The notes: generated from the sequence alone by a model not told the origin. A stretch of 43,335 nucleotides of DNA from an uncultured Methylococcaceae bacterium (GCA_903918335.1 CAIXDX010000228.1:1-43335); one strand, 5' to 3'; positions 9,342 to 20,900 are shown, counted from the first letter of the stretch. A program made the numbers and translations.

Positions 9342-9376
9342 AAAAAATGGCTATTTCACAGAAATAGCCATTTTTT
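9342..9376 (-). terminator. Rho-independent terminator of ettA (could act bidirectionally)
   Basis: Perfect 16-bp inverted repeat AAAAAATGGCTATTTC-aca-GAAATAGCCATTTTTT with A/T tails on both sides. Confidence 0.9.
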
Positions 9377-9383
9377 AGTTAGT

Positions 9384-11048
9384 TTAAGAAATCTTTTTGT
9401 ACTTAATGCGTTTAGGATTATTAGCATCAGTTCCTAGTCGACGATGCCTATCCGCTTCATAATCTTCATAGTTACCTTCAAACCACATCACATTACTATC
9501 GCCTTCAAACGCTAGGATATGGGTCGCGATTCTATCTAAGAACCATCTATCATGCGAGATAACCACGGCGCAGCCAGGGAAGGCGAGTAGGGCTTCTTCT
9601 AAAGCACGCAAGGTTTCAACGTCTAGATCGTTGGTTGGTTCGTCTAACAGCAATACATTGCCGCCGGTTTTGAGTAGTTTAGCTAAATGGACCCGGTTAC
9701 GTTCACCACCTGATAAATCACCGATGTATTTACCTTGGTCCGCGCCTTTAAAGTTAAAACGACCTACATAAGAACGAGAAGGTGTTTCGTATTTACCAAC
9801 AGTGATAATATCTAAACCATCTGAAATTTCTTCGAATACGGTTTTCTTAGCATCTAAATCATCACGTAACTGATCAACATACGCCATTTGAACGGTTTGG
9901 CCAATGTTTAGAGTCCCTGAATCCGGTTTCTCAATCCCTGCCATCATTCTAAACAAGGTAGTTTTACCTGCACCATTCGGGCCGATAATACCAACTATGC
10001 CACCGGGCGGTAATCTAAAGTTAAGATCATTGAATAATAATTTGTCACCAAAGGCTTTGCTGATGTTCTCCGCTTCAATGACTACATCCCCTAAACGAGG
10101 TCCAGGTGGAATATAGATCTCTTGGGTTTCGTTACGTTTTTGGACATCAGTAGAAGACAATTCTTCAAATCGAGCCAAACGCGCTTTACTCTTAGCGTGA
10201 CGGCCTTTAGGGTTGGTTCTTACCCATTCTAGCTCTTCTTTCATGGCCTTTTGACGAGAAGATTCTTGTTTCTCTTCTTGCAATAAGCGATTGCTCTTTT
10301 GTTCTAACCAGCTTGAGTAATTGCCTTCCCAAGGAATGCCCGATCCTCTATCAAGCTCTAATATCCAACCGGCCACATTATCTAAGAAGTAACGATCATG
10401 GGTTACCGCGACTACAGTACCCGTATAATCATGCAAGAAACGTTCTAACCAAGCAACTGATTCAGCGTCTAAGTGGTTGGTTGGTTCGTCTAGTAACAAC
10501 ATATCGGGGTTTGATAGTAATAAACGACATAAAGCGACACGACGTTTCTCCCCCCCTGATAATTTAGTAACATCCGCATCCCAATCCGGCAATCTTAAGG
10601 CATCTGCTGCTACTTCTAATTTACGGTCTAGATTATGGCCATCTGCGGCATTAATAATGTCTTCTAATTTAGCTTGTTCTGCAGCCAATTTATCAAAGTC
10701 AGCATCGGGTTCCGCATAGGCTGCATAGACTGCATCTAAGGCATTCAAAGCATTTTTGACTTCTGCTACCGCTTCTTCAATATTGCCACGCACTGTTTTT
10801 TCTGGATCTAAATGCGGCTCTTGCGCTAAATAGCCAATGTTGATGCCTTTTAAAGGGATCGCTTCACCTTCGATCTCTTTATCGATACCCGCCATAATTC
10901 TGAGCAGCGTTGATTTACCCGAGCCGTTAAGGCCGAGTACACCGATTTTAGCGCCAGGGAAAAAGGAAAGGGAGATGTTCTTAAGAATGTATTTTTTAGG
11001 GGGGACAATTTTGCCAACCCGATTCATTGAATAGATATATTGAGCCAT
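9384..11048 (-). CDS. ettA: EttA, energy-dependent translational throttle protein (ABC-F)
   Basis: Two ABC domains ([65 protein letters not shown]), linker with [15 protein letters not shown], start [19 protein letters not shown]. Confidence 0.96.
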   Translation of the reverse strand: MAQYIYSMNRVGKIVPPKKYILKNISLSFFPGAKIGVLGLNGSGKSTLLRIMAGIDKEIEGEAIPLKGINIGYLAQEPHLDPEKTVRGNIEEAVAEVKNALNALDAVYAAYAEPDADFDKLAAEQAKLEDIINAADGHNLDRKLEVAADALRLPDWDADVTKLSGGEKRRVALCRLLLSNPDMLLLDEPTNHLDAESVAWLERFLHDYTGTVVAVTHDRYFLDNVAGWILELDRGSGIPWEGNYSSWLEQKSNRLLQEEKQESSRQKAMKEELEWVRTNPKGRHAKSKARLARFEELSSTDVQKRNETQEIYIPPGPRLGDVVIEAENISKAFGDKLLFNDLNFRLPPGGIVGIIGPNGAGKTTLFRMMAGIEKPDSGTLNIGQTVQMAYVDQLRDDLDAKKTVFEEISDGLDIITVGKYETPSRSYVGRFNFKGADQGKYIGDLSGGERNRVHLAKLLKTGGNVLLLDEPTNDLDVETLRALEEALLAFPGCAVVISHDRWFLDRIATHILAFEGDSNVMWFEGNYEDYEADRHRRLGTDANNPKRIKYKKIS

Positions 11049-11107
11049 AGTTTTTTATAAAGTCGTAAACAGAAGGTTGCTGAGTTTAGAATTCAACTCA
11101 TTATAGA

Positions 11108-11830
11108 TTAATTCTTTATATTGCCAGCATGTAAGCCACATTCTTTTTTGCCACCGGCTTCCCACCACCAACGGCCAACGCGCTCATGTTGATTAGGTAA
11201 TACAGCACGTGTACAGGGTTCACAACCAATGCTAATAAAGCCTTGTTGGTGCAGAGGATTAAACGGCACTTGATGGGCTTCAATATAATCCCATACTTGG
11301 CTAGAGGACCAATTGATCAAGGGATTAAATTTAATTAAAGCTTTGTCAGCAGTAGAAAAAGCAGTATCCACTTGTACTTCTGGGATGTCTTGGCGCGTAT
11401 CTAAACTCTGATCTTTGCGTTGCCCCGTGATCCACGCATCTAATTGCGCTAATTTACGTTTTAAAGGCTCAACTTTACGGATGCCACAACATTCTTGATG
11501 GCCGTCTTCATAAAAACTAAACAAGCCTTTACGAGTCACAAAGCTATCCAGTGTATCTCTGTCTGGACTGAGTAATTCAATGTCTATTTGATAATGCTTT
11601 CTGACGGTTTCAATAAAGCGATAGGTTTCAGGGTGTAAGCGTCCGGTATCTAAAGAGAACACTTTGATGTCACTGCGTATCTTGCTGGCCATATCAATCA
11701 ATACGACATCTTCTGCGCCACTGAATGAGATTGCTATATTATCAAAGTGTTCTAACGCACTCTTAAGAATAGTTCTAGGATTTTTATGGGCTATTTCAAC
11801 TTGTAAAGCAGTGATATTGAGTGTAGTCAT
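11108..11830 (-). CDS. cysH: Assimilatory APS reductase-type CysH (Fe-S type)
   Basis: [16 protein letters not shown]-loop, [12 protein letters not shown], four-Cys signature [13 protein letters not shown] ... GCEPCTRAV. Confidence 0.9.
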   Translation of the reverse strand: MTTLNITALQVEIAHKNPRTILKSALEHFDNIAISFSGAEDVVLIDMASKIRSDIKVFSLDTGRLHPETYRFIETVRKHYQIDIELLSPDRDTLDSFVTRKGLFSFYEDGHQECCGIRKVEPLKRKLAQLDAWITGQRKDQSLDTRQDIPEVQVDTAFSTADKALIKFNPLINWSSSQVWDYIEAHQVPFNPLHQQGFISIGCEPCTRAVLPNQHERVGRWWWEAGGKKECGLHAGNIKN

Positions 11831-11842
11831 GACTGTGTGGTA

Positions 11843-13429
11843 TTAAGTCTGAGAAAAATAGTCTGATAAGAATTGTTCAAACGGTACTTGAGGCTTTTGT
11901 TCAATTTCGTGTTGCTTAGTAATTGAAATTTCAGCCATCTCAGTAAATGTTTGCTGAACATTTGCGTCAAATGGCGATGCTCTAAAGTGTTCAGCATGTT
12001 CACGAGACTTATTTAAGGCAAAGCGTGCGTAGGGAACTTTAGATTCGGTCATCTGCGCTAAGATTCTAGCAGAGGGTGTTAAGTCAGGGTTATTAAGCAC
12101 AGCTCTTTGTTTATCTAAAGCGGCGCTATAAGGTTTAGTCTCATCGGTGTTATCTAAAATCTCACAGACGATTTGCATCGAATTTAAGATTTCTGTAGCC
12201 CAATCAGTTAATAAAATTGCTTGTTCACCTTTATGAAGCATTAAGCTTGGCTTTCTACCTTGATTAGCGACAGCCAATTGATTAGCATTATTTACTTTAT
12301 TATCTGAATCAGTGAGTTCGGGACTATCGTTAAGTAAACACGTTAATAATAAGGCTTCAATAAATCGAGATTTATCAACGTCAATACCTATAGGATCAAA
12401 GATATCTAAATCAAGTGAACGCATTTCAACATAACGAACACCACGCTTTTTAAGCGCTATCGTCGGCTTTTCACTCGAGTTGATAATCTGTTTAGGGCGC
12501 ATCGTGCTATAGAACTCATTTTCTATCTGCAAGATATTCGCATTGAGTTGTTGATACTCACCATCCACATTAACCCCGATCTTTTCGTATTCAGGATAAG
12601 GCGTGCTAATGGCTTGCGTTAAACTATCAACATAGCCTGTTAAGGAATTGTAATCGATGCGTAAGTTAGCTTGGTTTTTACTTTTATACCCAATGTCGCT
12701 CATGCGTAATGAGGTCGCATAAGGGTGATAGAGTGTACCTGCATCAAACTCTTCAAATTGTGCCATCAATTCTGGACGGCTTTTAAAGAAGTTTTTACAA
12801 ATAGCAGGGGAGGCACCGAATAAATACAAAATGAGCCAACCGATACGTTGAAAATTACGGGTTAAACCAAAATAAGCTGCCGCTCTGTATTCCTCTAAAG
12901 ATAAGGCGCTTTCTTCTAAAGCATGTAATTGGGGCCAAAGTGCTTCAGGTACCGAATAGTTAAAATGTATGCCGGCAATGGCTTGCATGGTTCTGCCATA
13001 ACGATGCCATAAACCATGGCGATACACATGCTTCATACGGCCAATATTAGAAGTGCCGTAGGTGGCTATTGGAATACTTAAATCCCCATCAATACCACAA
13101 GGCATACTGGCGCCCAGTAATATTTCTTCATCTAAATGGCTATAAACCACTTGATGAATGTTGCGCAGATAGCTTAATGACTCGTTAATATCAGAAAACG
13201 CGGGGGTAATAAGTTCAATTAACGCTTCAGAATAATCTGTGGTAATACTTGGATGCGTTAATGCCGATCCTAAGGCAATGGGATGGGGCGTTTGGGCAAT
13301 TAAGCCGTCTTTTCCTAATCGCAGACTCTCTTTTTCGATCCCTTTAAGGCCGCCGCACAAGAGTTGCTGCTGGTCATTCTTAAGTAATCGATGGAGTCGC
13401 GTTGGAAGTGAATGGGTAGAATAGGTCAT
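11843..13429 (-). CDS. gshA: Glutamate-cysteine ligase
   Basis: GIEKESLRL, TDYSEALIELITP, GIHFNYSVPE, RGVRYVEMRSLDLDIFDPIGID motifs of the proteobacterial GshA family. Confidence 0.95.
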   Translation of the reverse strand: MTYSTHSLPTRLHRLLKNDQQQLLCGGLKGIEKESLRLGKDGLIAQTPHPIALGSALTHPSITTDYSEALIELITPAFSDINESLSYLRNIHQVVYSHLDEEILLGASMPCGIDGDLSIPIATYGTSNIGRMKHVYRHGLWHRYGRTMQAIAGIHFNYSVPEALWPQLHALEESALSLEEYRAAAYFGLTRNFQRIGWLILYLFGASPAICKNFFKSRPELMAQFEEFDAGTLYHPYATSLRMSDIGYKSKNQANLRIDYNSLTGYVDSLTQAISTPYPEYEKIGVNVDGEYQQLNANILQIENEFYSTMRPKQIINSSEKPTIALKKRGVRYVEMRSLDLDIFDPIGIDVDKSRFIEALLLTCLLNDSPELTDSDNKVNNANQLAVANQGRKPSLMLHKGEQAILLTDWATEILNSMQIVCEILDNTDETKPYSAALDKQRAVLNNPDLTPSARILAQMTESKVPYARFALNKSREHAEHFRASPFDANVQQTFTEMAEISITKQHEIEQKPQVPFEQFLSDYFSQT

Positions 13430-13511
13430 TGAGTCCGCGTGTATTCACTGCTGTCCTGTATAATCAGACTATTATAATGGGTTTAGTAATTTGAAGAAAT
13501 AATATCATCGT

Positions 13512-15650
13512 ATGAATTGCACTATAACGCAGCAAGCTGAAGAAGTCTTAAAAAGGCTTTTTGGTTATGATCATTTCAGAGGTCAGCAACAAGCCGTTAT
13601 AGAATCCGTTATTTCAGGAGAGGATGCTTTAGTTTTAATGCCGACGGGTGGGGGCAAATCACTCTGTTATCAAATTCCAGCGTTAATTAGGCCCGGCGTC
13701 GGGATTGTTATCTCCCCCTTAATCGCTTTAATGCAAGATCAAGTGAATGCTTTATTGCAATTAGGTATAAAAGCAGCGTTTTTAAACTCTACACTCACTC
13801 AAGATGAAGTCCGATCTATAGAGCGTCAATTACTCAATCAAGAAATAGAATTATTGTATATAGCGCCAGAACGCTTAGCGTCTGAGCGTACCTTGAGTTT
13901 ATTCAAGCGCCTTAATATTGCCTTATTTGCCATTGATGAAGCGCATTGCGTTTCTCAATGGGGGCATGATTTTAGGGCAGATTATCTGCAACTTTCTATG
14001 TTGCATGAGCAATTTCCTAGTATTCCTCGTATAGCGCTGACAGCCACCGCTGATGAGAAAACACGTGAAGAAATTGTCTTGCGTTTAAATCTGCATCATG
14101 CGCCGCTTTATATCAGTAGTTTCGATCGCCCTAATATTCGTTATCGTATAGTCCAAAAACAAAATGCTCGCTTACAGTTATTAGAATTTATTACCGCTGA
14201 GCACGCGGGTGATGCCGGCATTGTGTATTGTTTATCACGTAAAAAAGTGGATGAAACTGCTGAGTATTTGGTGAGTAAAGGTATTAATGCTTTGCCTTAT
14301 CATGCGGGTATGTCTAATGAACTTAGGTATCAGCATCAGCATCGCTTCTTGATGGACGAGTCGGTGGTGATCGTCGCTACCATTGCGTTTGGTATGGGTA
14401 TTGATAAGCCCAATGTTCGGTTTGTCGCGCATTTAGATTTACCTAAAAGTATCGAAGCCTATTATCAAGAAACGGGTAGAGCAGGGCGTGATGGTTTAGC
14501 CGCTAATGCTTGGATGGCGTATGGCTTACAAGATGTGATCACATTAAGGCGAATGTTAGCCGATTCACCTGCAGATGAGGCGCATAAACGCTTAGAGTTA
14601 CATAAATTAGATGCCATGTTGGCGTTATGTGAGCAAGTCCATTGTCGTCGCCAAGGCCTATTAAGTTACTTTGGTGATCTTTTAGAGCATGATTGTAATA
14701 ACTGCGATACCTGTCTAGAAACGGTAGAAACCTGGGATGGTACATTAGTTGCCCAACAAGCTTTATCCTGTATCTATAGAACCGGACAACGTTACGGCGT
14801 TGGGTATTTAATAGAGGTACTCTTGGGTAAATCGACAGAGCGAATTATCAATGCCGCCCACGATAAAATATCGACCTTTGGTATTGGTAAAGACCTAGAT
14901 GAACAACAATGGTCTTCTGTATTTAGACAATTGGTAGCGCGTAACTTGGTAACAGTTAACTTTGACCATTTTGGTGTTTTGCAATTAACAGATGCCTGCA
15001 GGCCTATCTTGAGAGGTGAGCAATCTCTCATCTTGCGTAAAGATATTAAGCCAGAAAAAACCAAAGGCCGTCGTAAGGGACATAATAAGTCGGTATCTAA
15101 ATCTCAGATGAAATCTGATTTATGGGACGCTTTACGCACAAAGCGGCGTACTATTGCAGATGAACAAGATGTGCCGCCTTATATTATTTTTAATGATGCC
15201 ACCTTAATGGCGATGGTAGAAGAAAAGCCGACTAATCTCGCACAAATGGCACTATTATCCGGTGTGGGGGTACGTAAATTAGAACTCTATGGCGAGCAGT
15301 TTTTAGCTGTGATTCTTGATAATATCAGTGAAACTAAAACGCCTGATACAGTAATAGAGTCTATTGAGTTATTTCGACTCGGATTTAATGTGCAACAAGT
15401 GGCTCAAAAACGTGAGCTGAAAGACGATACTATTTATAATCATTTAGCGCATGGTTTAGAGCAAGGCCAATTACGGTTATCTGATGTCCTAGATTTACCC
15501 GATGCAGAGCTTAGAATGATTCAGTCGTTGATTTTAGAATTACCCGAAGCCCAGCAAAATGCCCTAAAGCCCGTTTACGAACAATTAGAGGGGCAATACA
15601 GTTATGGGGTCTTACGTTGTGTACGAGCGGCTTTGCACTATGAATTGTAA
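13512..15650 (+). CDS. recQ: ATP-dependent DNA helicase RecQ
   Basis: [44 protein letters not shown], Zn-binding Cys cluster (HDCNNCDTC), HRDC-like C-terminus. Confidence 0.96.
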   Translation: MNCTITQQAEEVLKRLFGYDHFRGQQQAVIESVISGEDALVLMPTGGGKSLCYQIPALIRPGVGIVISPLIALMQDQVNALLQLGIKAAFLNSTLTQDEVRSIERQLLNQEIELLYIAPERLASERTLSLFKRLNIALFAIDEAHCVSQWGHDFRADYLQLSMLHEQFPSIPRIALTATADEKTREEIVLRLNLHHAPLYISSFDRPNIRYRIVQKQNARLQLLEFITAEHAGDAGIVYCLSRKKVDETAEYLVSKGINALPYHAGMSNELRYQHQHRFLMDESVVIVATIAFGMGIDKPNVRFVAHLDLPKSIEAYYQETGRAGRDGLAANAWMAYGLQDVITLRRMLADSPADEAHKRLELHKLDAMLALCEQVHCRRQGLLSYFGDLLEHDCNNCDTCLETVETWDGTLVAQQALSCIYRTGQRYGVGYLIEVLLGKSTERIINAAHDKISTFGIGKDLDEQQWSSVFRQLVARNLVTVNFDHFGVLQLTDACRPILRGEQSLILRKDIKPEKTKGRRKGHNKSVSKSQMKSDLWDALRTKRRTIADEQDVPPYIIFNDATLMAMVEEKPTNLAQMALLSGVGVRKLELYGEQFLAVILDNISETKTPDTVIESIELFRLGFNVQQVAQKRELKDDTIYNHLAHGLEQGQLRLSDVLDLPDAELRMIQSLILELPEAQQNALKPVYEQLEGQYSYGVLRCVRAALHYEL

Positions 15651-15729
15651 GTCGCATTTTTATTAAACACTCAGGTGTTGTAATATTAACTTTAGATTTA
15701 CCTAAAATAAAACAAATTAAATAGGAATA

Positions 15730-16212
15730 ATGATGGCAGTCAATGTTGATGATTTTAAAAAAGCCTTACAACTTTGGGCGAGTGGGGTTACCGTCGTTAC
15801 GACCACTTCAGAGCAGTTAGGTCCTCAAGGGATGACAGTGACGGCATTCTCAAGCGTTTCTGCTAATCCTCCGCAAATTTTAGTGTGTCTTAATCAAAAT
15901 GCAGATACCGTTAATGGTATAGAAGCCAGTCAATACTTTGCCGTGAATGTGTTAAGAGCTGATCAACAAGATGTATCTAATCAATTTGCCGGCGGTGCGT
16001 CACAAGCAGAACGATTTGCCAATACAGCATGGACTGCTAGTGCGAGTGGGTCACCTTTATTAGATGACAGTATCGTGTCTTTAGATTGTAAAGTGATTGA
16101 TAAGGTTTTAGCAGGCTCACATTGGATAGTGATTGGCGAAATACAAGAAACTGTTTGTCGAACAGGTGAACCTTTATTGTATTTTTCTGGGGCTTATCGC
16201 GAGTTGAATTAA
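15730..16212 (+). CDS. Flavin reductase-like domain protein
   Basis: ALQLWASGVTVVTTTSEQ...GMTVTAFSSVSANPPQILVCLN...FAVNVL; HpaC/FMN-binding split-barrel family. Confidence 0.88.
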   Translation: MMAVNVDDFKKALQLWASGVTVVTTTSEQLGPQGMTVTAFSSVSANPPQILVCLNQNADTVNGIEASQYFAVNVLRADQQDVSNQFAGGASQAERFANTAWTASASGSPLLDDSIVSLDCKVIDKVLAGSHWIVIGEIQETVCRTGEPLLYFSGAYRELN

Positions 16213-16221
16213 CAATAATAA

Positions 16222-16253
16222 TGGGGTAACAGATGACTGTTACCCCAATTTTT
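16222..16253 (+). terminator. Rho-independent terminator after flavin reductase
   Basis: TGGGGTAACAG-atga-CTGTTACCCCA followed by ATTTTT. Confidence 0.85.
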
Positions 16254-16272
16254 AACTAATAAACTGTTCCGT

Positions 16273-16778
16273 TTATTGGCCTAGCACTATTTTTTGAATA
16301 GAACTCCAGTCACCTTGTGGCAGACTTTTATCCCACCACCTTATGCGGTACTCCCTTGTTTCATGGGTGTTACCCACTGCTAATGCTCTTTCATCCAAAT
16401 AGGGTTTAATGGTGTCAATGGCTAAAAATGCCCACTCTTCTTCACCACGACGGCTCTCAATCCAAATCCCTTTATGGCCGTATTTATTAAAATCAATACG
16501 CACCACAGAATGATCTAGCCCCAGCTCAACACTGAGTATAAATTCTGGCACTAAATGAGCAGGTTTTTATAAGCGGTGGCTTGCTTAGCATCAAGCTGAG
16601 TGGCCGGATGCCAATGCTGGAGTATCCAAATGTAATATTGGATATCGGCGAGTGTTGTAGCGACTTCCTGCGCTGCTATTCCGCAGCTTGAGCCATTAAT
16701 GGGGAGTTTGGATGCATAATGACTGAGCCAGATGATCTGGTCAGCGCCGATGGTAGGAAAATAGGTGTTAGTCGTCAT
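16273..16778 (-). pseudogene. Decayed/split conserved hypothetical (N-terminal helical part 16551-16778, C-terminal Fn3-like part 16273-16551)
   Basis: Two ORFs overlap by 1 nt in different frames (TAG/GTG). Together they resemble one recalled family with an N-terminal 'PT..ADQI.WL.......' helical part and a C-terminal beta-rich 'DRG.G....L.IDT.P.Y.D...' part; the middle appears missing. Confidence 0.5.
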
Positions 16779-17144
16779 GGTAATTACAGTCTCCGAAATA
16801 GTTTAGGTAAGGAACTTAGAGATAATTACGCGTCAGGATCGGCATGGGGGAGATCACCGAAGAAATTTAGCCCTACTCGCAGAACTATTGGGACTACTGT
16901 CCAACCGGCAGGAAAGACAGCAAATGTTGCAGCGTGAACCTCAAGAAATTAAATGCGCCACTCAATGTTGGTAGATGCTCGCACTAGACTTAAGGAAACA
17001 CACTCTAAAAGATAATAGACTCACCTTGCTCTATCACCCAGACACTAACATACTTTACTAACACCTAATAAACAAAGGGTTTTAAAAATATATATTTAGA
17101 ATCGTACTAATGTTTAGAGGAGGAGCCTGATTAGGCTCAAGAAG

Positions 17145-17260
17145 CGTACTAATAATAAGAGGCGTTGATATCATTCGTCCCAATCAGGTATGGAGTACAA
17201 ACATCAAGTATGTCCGCTTACCCCGTGGCTTCGTTTACTTAGTGGCCATCCTAGGAAAGT
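17145..17260 (+). pseudogene. IS3-family transposase (rve/DDE domain) fragment
   Basis: Frame translates IIRPNQVWSTNIKYVRLPRGFVYLVAILGK*, matching the well-known RPNQVWSTDITYIPL.RGFVYLVAI block of IS3 OrfB. Confidence 0.8.
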
Positions 17261-17405
17261 AAGCAAAGGAATAAAGCCAAGCTATGACTTTTGATGTGTT
17301 ACCTGCTGGAGCGGCTTTAGTCGTTACTTTAGTATCCGCAGGGTTCCTGTCATGGGTTCTAAGTTTTATATCCAAGAAAATAGGTTTTCACAATGTATTA
17401 CTTTA

Positions 17406-17501
17406 TTACCAGATACAGTTAATACCTGATGTGGTGCGGAGTTTCCCATCCGCAGTAATAAGGGGGCTTCGATGGGCAACCGCCGTTGCTCCGATAAGAC
17501 G
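17406..17501 (-). pseudogene. VapC-type PIN-domain toxin, C-terminal remnant only
   Basis: Minus-strand frame RLIGATAVAHRSPLITADGKLRTTSGINCIW* matches the PIN-domain C-terminus (D.LI.ATA....PLITAD..L....); N-terminal ~100 residues absent. Confidence 0.7.
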
Positions 17502-17742
17502 AATTGTCAGCATCACCTGTCCATTCTTCATCTAGGGGGGCAAGAATGTCACCGATAATCATTTTGCCACGCAAAGCTTCCAGTCGCTTTAAGGCTGCTT
17601 CACGTTGGTTTTCTTTTCGATCAGGGACAATACGGGCGATGGTTTTACCGTGTAAGGTAATTTCTATTTCATCCCCTTGTTGCACTTGCTTTAAATAGTT
17701 TGGCAAGTGCTGACGTAATTCGGTGACATTAACTGAGCTCAT
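17419..17742 (-). CDS. Phd/YefM-family antitoxin with aberrant C-terminal extension (start MSSVNVTELRQHLPNYL at 17742)
   Basis: NVTELRQHLPNYLKQVQQGDEIEITLHGKTIARIVP is the standard Phd/YefM N-terminal domain; the tail after GDADN is read out of frame through the toxin remnant. Confidence 0.8.
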   Translation of the reverse strand: MSSVNVTELRQHLPNYLKQVQQGDEIEITLHGKTIARIVPDRKENQREAALKRLEALRGKMIIGDILAPLDEEWTGDADNSSYRSNGGCPSKPPYYCGWETPHHIRY

Positions 17743-17845
17743 CTCTATTCCTGTTCTGTACAATATTTATGTGCATTATAGGCTTACAGACTTGGAAAGT
17801 AACTCATCTAAATAATATTTAATACTCGGCACACCAAAACACGAT

Positions 17846-17993
17846 AACTGGGGTCAGAGTAAACTTAAATTTTAGTTTTCCTGATCGCTATATTGAATTA
17901 AACCCAGTCAGAGCAGGAATGGTAGAGCATCCATCAGATTATGCTTGGTCAAGCTACTTTTTAAATTTAAGCTCTAAATTCTTTAGGTAAAGA
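17846..17993 (+). mobile_element. Internally deleted RAYT (REP-associated tyrosine transposase, Y1/IS200-like) remnant
   Basis: AACTGGGGTCAGAGTAAACTTAAATT end-like motif, then frame DRYIELNPVRAGMVEHPSDYAWSSYFLNL..., diagnostic C-terminal block of Y1_Tnp/RAYT proteins. Confidence 0.8.
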
Positions 17994-20900
17994 TTTAATA
18001 TGAATATCCCGTTGTGGATAGGGCATTTGAATATTATGTTCGCGTAGGGCTTTTTCTATATTAATAAATAAATTATGCGTTGCAGGGATTCGATTGCTCA
18101 TCTCATCTACAAATATTCTGATTGAAAATACTACTGCATTATCACCAAAACTTGTAATAATAACTGAGGGTGCTGGCTCCTTAATAATTTCAGGAGTGTT
18201 AGCTACGCAATCTGACATTATTTTATGTGCTAATTCTAAATCTGTACCATAAGCAACATTAATCAGTATCTCTAAACGAGTTATAGTGTCGCTTAATGTC
18301 CAGTTGACCAGTTGATTAGTAATAAAGTTTTTGTTGGGTACTATATGCTCTTTTTGATCCCAATCTATTAAGGTGGTTGCACGCATTTGGATGCGACTGA
18401 CCTTGCCTGTAATTGAACCTATAGTGACGGTGTCGTTAACGCGTATTGGACGCTCAAATAATATAATTATTCCTGAAACCAAGTTGGCAAAAATTTCTTG
18501 TAAACCAAAACCTAAACCGACACCAAGGGCAGCTATTAACCATTGTAATTCAGACCAACTGCCACCGAGTTTGTTTGTTATAGTAATTACAGCAATGGTT
18601 ATGATGCTGTAGTTGGCTAATTGATTGAACGCATACCGAGTTCCTGCCATTATTTCTAAGCGTCTAAAGACCAAAATCTCCATAGCACCTGACAAGTTTC
18701 TAACAGAAACAATGGCAATAAATAAGTAGATTCCTGCAATTAATAGGTGGGTAAGGGTAACGGGGGCATAACTCTTTTGCTCATCTTGTATAACGATATG
18801 CTGCCATAGCACAATGTAATCTAAAAATGAAAAGGCAGGGAGTAAGTTACTCCAAATGACCCATAAACCTATTGATAGACCTAATGCAATAAAAACGTTG
18901 AGTAAGCGGGTAGTCTGTGCATTAATTTTAGGTATATCAATGATAGATTCAGTATTGGGGATAATGGGATATTCATTGGTCGCTGCATTTTGTTTTTCTA
19001 ATAAAGTTGCCTTTCGTTGTTCTTCTGCATTGCTTAGTGCTAGCTGTTCATTGACTAACGTTAACCAACGGATGACAACTTGATGAATGATAACGGCAGC
19101 AAATAATAATCTCATTGATTCAATGAGCTGTCCTTGCAATTGTAGTGCGCTTAGATAATAGCCTGCGATAGAGAAGCCAATAATAATAATGGGGATCAAG
19201 TAAATTGCTGGGTACCATACATATTGCAATCTGTTAACCCACGTAAATTCTTCGTTTGTTATATGTTTATGAATAAGGCCAGATGTTGGATTTAAAATGC
19301 GACTCCAAAACAATGCGATAGCTACCATACTGGCAATAAAGGCCAGTCTTCCTAAGTTGTCACTGTACAGAGGGTTATGAGAAACTCCCGTGCTACTAAT
19401 GATAAAGCTGGTAATGACAGCCACATAACGTAGCCAATTTAGTTCTTTATGTAATAATTTACAGTGATGTTTTTGCCAATCAAAATGTTTACGGACGACA
19501 CCATTTTCCGTAAAAAGAGAATAAAAGTAGTTTATCAATAGATAGGGAATTGCAGCAGCTTTAAAGCCAGCACCCATGGCTCTGCTAAAGTCATCTAAAT
19601 GGATGTCTTTATTGATTAACCATCCAAAATAGCCTAGGACAAAAGGTAATGGCAATATAATTATTAGTTTGTAGGCGAGCGTATGCAAGGTATAGCTAAA
19701 AAGCTCTTTATGTTTTTTATTAATTTTTGAATTGATTTGATCAAATTGATCGAGTGACCACTGCTTACCCAAGCGTAAACCAACGATTGTGGCCAATCCT
19801 ATTAAAAATAATAGGGTGTTTTCTATGAAAAGATGACCAATATCTTTTATAAAAGTAAACCAATTAATAGGGGATAAAAACCAGGCAACAGACTGAATAA
19901 CATTGATCGGTGTATCTAAGTTGATAGGGTCTGAGCTCTTTACCCAAAGTAAGTTTTCATCTAGATACTTTGCAAACTTTATAGCTAGATCCATCATTTG
20001 TTGTTTTGCAAATTCAAAATCACCTAAGACCCTAATATAGGTGCTGTAATCTATAGAAAGTTTATTTAATAATTCTTTTTGATTGTTGAATAATTCTCTC
20101 AATTCACTTTGTACTAAAGTTAATTCTGCTGGAGTGATTTTATTATCTTTATCTGAAAGCAGAAGTTGTTTTATATAGGTGTCTACATCACTGATTTTTT
20201 TTATTTTATCATCGACTTTGTAGGCTTCTAGGCTGGCTAATGCTGTTTCGGATTGAGTATTTTCTATTTGTAGTTGGCCTTGTGCTTGTATATCTAATCC
20301 ACGGCGTTCTTCGCGCAGCATTTTACCGAGCTCTGGACTAATAGCAGCCAAGCTTATCTTTTTATCAGCGCCTTTAAATTCGGTGTTAATTTCTGCAGCA
20401 TCGGCATCAACTTTTACTTTTTCTTCGGTATAGCTCTCTATCTTTGCATTTACAGTCTGTAAGTCTCTGGTGTACTGTATGTTCTCACGTGCTACATTTT
20501 GGATAAGCGGGTGTTTTCCTGCTAATTCCTTTTCTGTCTCAGTAAGTGCCAATTGCATATTTTGCGCATCTTTTTCTCTACGATTTGTCAACAAACTATC
20601 AATTGCTGTAACAATAGGTGTTAGTTCAGTTTTTTGTATATCCAGTGATTTATATTGGGCTTTTAATAGATCGACTCGAATTGGGTTACTCATCGCTTCG
20701 ATTTCCAACATTTTTAATTCTGTAGATCTAGATTCTATAATTGACTTTAGTAAAATCGTATTTGCTTCTATTTCTAATTTAGATAAGGTTTTATTAACAG
20801 GTTGTTCTAGGTTATTTTGAGTGGACTCAAGCTCTTGTTTTGCGGTAACAATTTCTTCTCTAATATGCGCTGGGCGTGACTGTTGGAAAGTAAGTTCACT

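Noticed and set aside
17284-17535. Plus-strand 83-aa ORF in the remnant island
   Set aside because: Its second half is antisense to the antitoxin/VapC remnant and no family is recognisable; probably spurious.
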